From positions 11,796 to 57,966 of the forward strand of contig BRYA01000335.1 of assembly GCA_030267965.1 (NCBI GenBank): DNA of 46,171 bases, given 5' to 3'. This DNA is from Triparma columacea (Eukaryota > Sar > Bolidophyceae > Parmales > Triparmaceae). Positions 44,304 through 46,171 of this stretch are shown here, piece by piece. Position 1 is the first letter of the stretch. Each line of letters begins with the position of its first letter. A program made the translations under genes and the position numbers. The notes below the pieces were generated by a model. That model searched no databases. It was not told the origin of the DNA and saw only the letters and a list, made by a program, of their open reading frames with translations.

Positions 44304-46171
44304 ATGGATCGCCGCGTCATGGAACTCAGCGAGGAAATTGGATCGTCAACGGACCAACGCGGGGAGAGCGATCGCGATGATCCCTCTTTCAAAGGCATGG
44401 AGGGGGAGAAGCCCCCCCGCAGGATTGATGCTCCAGACCAAGATGCTCCTCCCGGTGATGGCAGTCAACCAGACGACAACGCATCGAAGCAGCACGATAA
44501 CGTTCTGCTGAAGACAGTAACTGAGCCCCCTTCAGGCTCAAATCCCACACCCTCCGCAATATATGGCCCCGTAGATATCGATTACACAGCTCTTGGCCCC
44601 GAGCAAGTCAAACTTGTCAAGCTTCTGGATGACCGCGGAGCCGTTGAAGGCCTTCTTGACAATTCTACCGGCGTCAATGTCAAGATTATGGAGCTCGCTG
44701 ATGTCTTCCACGACGAGCGCGACAAGATCATTGACTTTCTCCTCACCGATTGTGAGCAGGGCAAGTTCCGAAGGAAGACCCTCCAGGAGTATGACAAAGA
44801 GGAAGGAGTCATTCACAGACTTGTCTACTGGCAGCACTACGGCAGGGGGAATACGTTTGTCGAATTTCTGCTCGACGTCAGCGTCGATTCTCCTGAAAAA
44901 TCGACGAACATCATGGAGTTGGCACCCCTTGATGAGGACGATCTTTCTGACGAGGCAACAGCAAAACTTGTCGAGATTCTAGCATTAAAAAATGACAAGA
45001 CTGTCAAGCAAGGTGTCATTGAGGGGGAGCTCAGCTTCACTGACTTTGAGTTTGGACAAACTGCAGTCACCATGGTGGGAACTCTTAAGGCAGAGGAGAG
45101 AGCAAAAGAGATGAAATCAGAAGTTGATGTTCGCACATTCAAAAGCTTTAAGAGTGTGAGATCCACGAGATCTAGTGCGGAAGGCAGGACCAAGAAGGGA
45201 GATGTCAAAGCTGCGTATGCAGCAGTAAAGAGTATCATGGAGGAGGTCAGGAAGAAGTTCAGACAGCCTGCAGTCATTGACAAGCGGAGGAAGGCAAACT
45301 TTGTGGAAGAGGTCATGCCCAATGTGCCAACTCTTACTGAGGATGAGGACGGGATGCTGGAAAGTGTCGCAAGGCTGGAGGAGAAAGTCTACAAGAAGGG
45401 AAAGAGAGTCAAGGGGACACTGAAGGAGGGCATTGACAAGTTCCTGTGGAGACAGGGGGACAATGTGTGGGCAGCCTTTGGGGTCACTGTGGATAAGTCA
45501 GCAAAGGGTATGTTGGCAGAGCAGTTTGTGCTTGACGCATTCGAGTGGTCAGCGGAACAATTCAAAAATAATGGGAACTTACCAAGGGTTATCAGGAATG
45601 ATATTGACGGAACTAGAAGCATGCACTATCATTTGGGCGTGAAGGTCCCTGCCGCCACCAACCGACTATTTGAGAATTGGTTTGTGTGGAAGGAAGTCAA
45701 ACTTGAGAATGGCCGGACTTCATACATGTCAGCTTTTGTGCCACTGACAGAGTACCCTGGAGGAGGCTTCAAGGACCTCAGTAAGGAAGGATTCGTGCTA
45801 GCAGAGACTACAGGTGTCTACTTCTTCAATGAGATTGCCCCAAATGTCTGTAGAGTCACACGCATTCAAACAGTTGATCTCAAATTTAGCGGCATTCATA
45901 AGACAGTAATGGACAAAGCAATTGATTACCTTGCAAAGAGTCAGCTTGTTGAGGCCAACAGGCTGCAGGAGAAGTTCAGGAGGAACGGGAAGGAGGTTGA
46001 TGCTGAGGTCAGGGGGGCCTTGGTGGAGAGGATGAGGGAGGGGGTTGAGTTGGAGGAGGACCAGAAGGAGGTGTTTGGGGAGTTGGAGGAGCTCTTTGGT
46101 GGAGAGGATGAAAAAGGGTGGGGGCCTCTCAAGTCACCTTATGAAGGAGTGAAGATGCTGATCAAGTATAA
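44304..46171 (+). CDS. START-like domain protein, 3' end beyond window
   Basis: Open from the ATG at 44304 to the window end, 622 codons with no intron. The N-terminal 80 residues are polar and disordered. A conserved-looking first region (VKLVKLLDDRGAVEGLLDNS ... VYWQHYGRGNTFVEFLLDV) has charged helices. About residues 360-560 resemble a START/SRPBCC lipid-binding fold: KFLWRQGDNVWAAFGVTVDK, MHYHLGVKVPAATNRLFENW (the START pattern of a strand before a NREF-like motif), SYMSAFVPLTEYPG, and a YFFNEIAPNVCRVTRIQTVD strand pair. A long charged helix follows (LVEANRLQEKFRRNGKE). I recall large families of such START-like proteins in bolidophyte algae; that is memory, not a search. Codon use is more A/G-ending than in its neighbours. 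Lipid sensing or transfer is inferred. Confidence 0.75.
   Translation, partial: MDRRVMELSEEIGSSTDQRGESDRDDPSFKGMEGEKPPRRIDAPDQDAPPGDGSQPDDNASKQHDNVLLKTVTEPPSGSNPTPSAIYGPVDIDYTALGPEQVKLVKLLDDRGAVEGLLDNSTGVNVKIMELADVFHDERDKIIDFLLTDCEQGKFRRKTLQEYDKEEGVIHRLVYWQHYGRGNTFVEFLLDVSVDSPEKSTNIMELAPLDEDDLSDEATAKLVEILALKNDKTVKQGVIEGELSFTDFEFGQTAVTMVGTLKAEERAKEMKSEVDVRTFKSFKSVRSTRSSAEGRTKKGDVKAAYAAVKSIMEEVRKKFRQPAVIDKRRKANFVEEVMPNVPTLTEDEDGMLESVARLEEKVYKKGKRVKGTLKEGIDKFLWRQGDNVWAAFGVTVDKSAKGMLAEQFVLDAFEWSAEQFKNNGNLPRVIRNDIDGTRSMHYHLGVKVPAATNRLFENWFVWKEVKLENGRTSYMSAFVPLTEYPGGGFKDLSKEGFVLAETTGVYFFNEIAPNVCRVTRIQTVDLKFSGIHKTVMDKAIDYLAKSQLVEANRLQEKFRRNGKEVDAEVRGALVERMREGVELEEDQKEVFGELEELFGGEDEKGWGPLKSPYEGVKMLIKY

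Noticed and set aside
44173..44511. Upstream ATG and alternative frame before the START-like gene
   Set aside because: Spliced or unspliced, it leads to early stops and not into the long START-like frame; treated as 5' UTR.
1..46171. CRISPR arrays, insertion sequences, tRNA or rRNA genes, viral genes
   Set aside because: None was found by reading. Tandem repeats here are coding low-complexity or intronic simple repeats, and no cloverleaf with a GGTTCRA-type arm was seen. A tRNAscan/Infernal run would be decisive.

Overview
This window is nuclear DNA of an intron-bearing microbial eukaryote. Sixteen protein genes are supported, twelve of them with introns that join in phase. Donors are almost always GTGAG, acceptors are YAG, and many introns carry long C runs before the acceptor. 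Eukaryote-only proteins (APC5, RPN11, TIPIN, a HECT ligase, a PP2A B'' subunit) exclude a prokaryote. The mix of calcium-binding repeats, secretory-leader proteins, a CRM-like protein and a START-like protein suggests a photosynthetic stramenopile, perhaps a bolidophyte (Parmales) or diatom relative. That taxonomic placement is inference from style and recall, not proof.

Layout. 1-4960: a PP2A B''/PR72-type subunit (+) converges on a four-exon APC5 gene (-). 5533-12412: a six-exon, 1796-residue protein made of about eight EF-hand modules (+) converges on a small secreted PTPS-like protein (-). 12808-17340: three + strand genes, namely glycerol kinase with a C-terminal hydrophobic tail, a coiled-coil protein of unknown role, and a small Met-Gly protein with an Ala/Glu/Pro repeat tail whose first coding exon is only 7 nt. 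17662-36392: RPN11 (-), the proteasome deubiquitinase, is divergent from a 5467-residue HECT ubiquitin ligase (+) that fills 17 kb and contains one 11.1 kb exon. 36512-43715: TIPIN/Swi3 (-), a SERHL-type alpha/beta hydrolase (+), a Rossmann-like protein (-), a CRM-like protein (+), a small membrane protein with unresolved start (-) and a fatty acid hydroxylase (+). 44304-end: a START-like protein (+), cut by the window edge.

Genes alternate strand at 12 of 15 junctions, giving short shared promoters and short convergent 3' ends. Five of the sixteen genes concern ubiquitin or the cell cycle (PP2A B'', APC5, RPN11, HECT ligase, TIPIN). The two most unusual products are the eight-module EF-hand protein and the giant HECT ligase with five CUB-like domains. 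No rRNA, tRNA, CRISPR array, insertion sequence or viral gene was seen.
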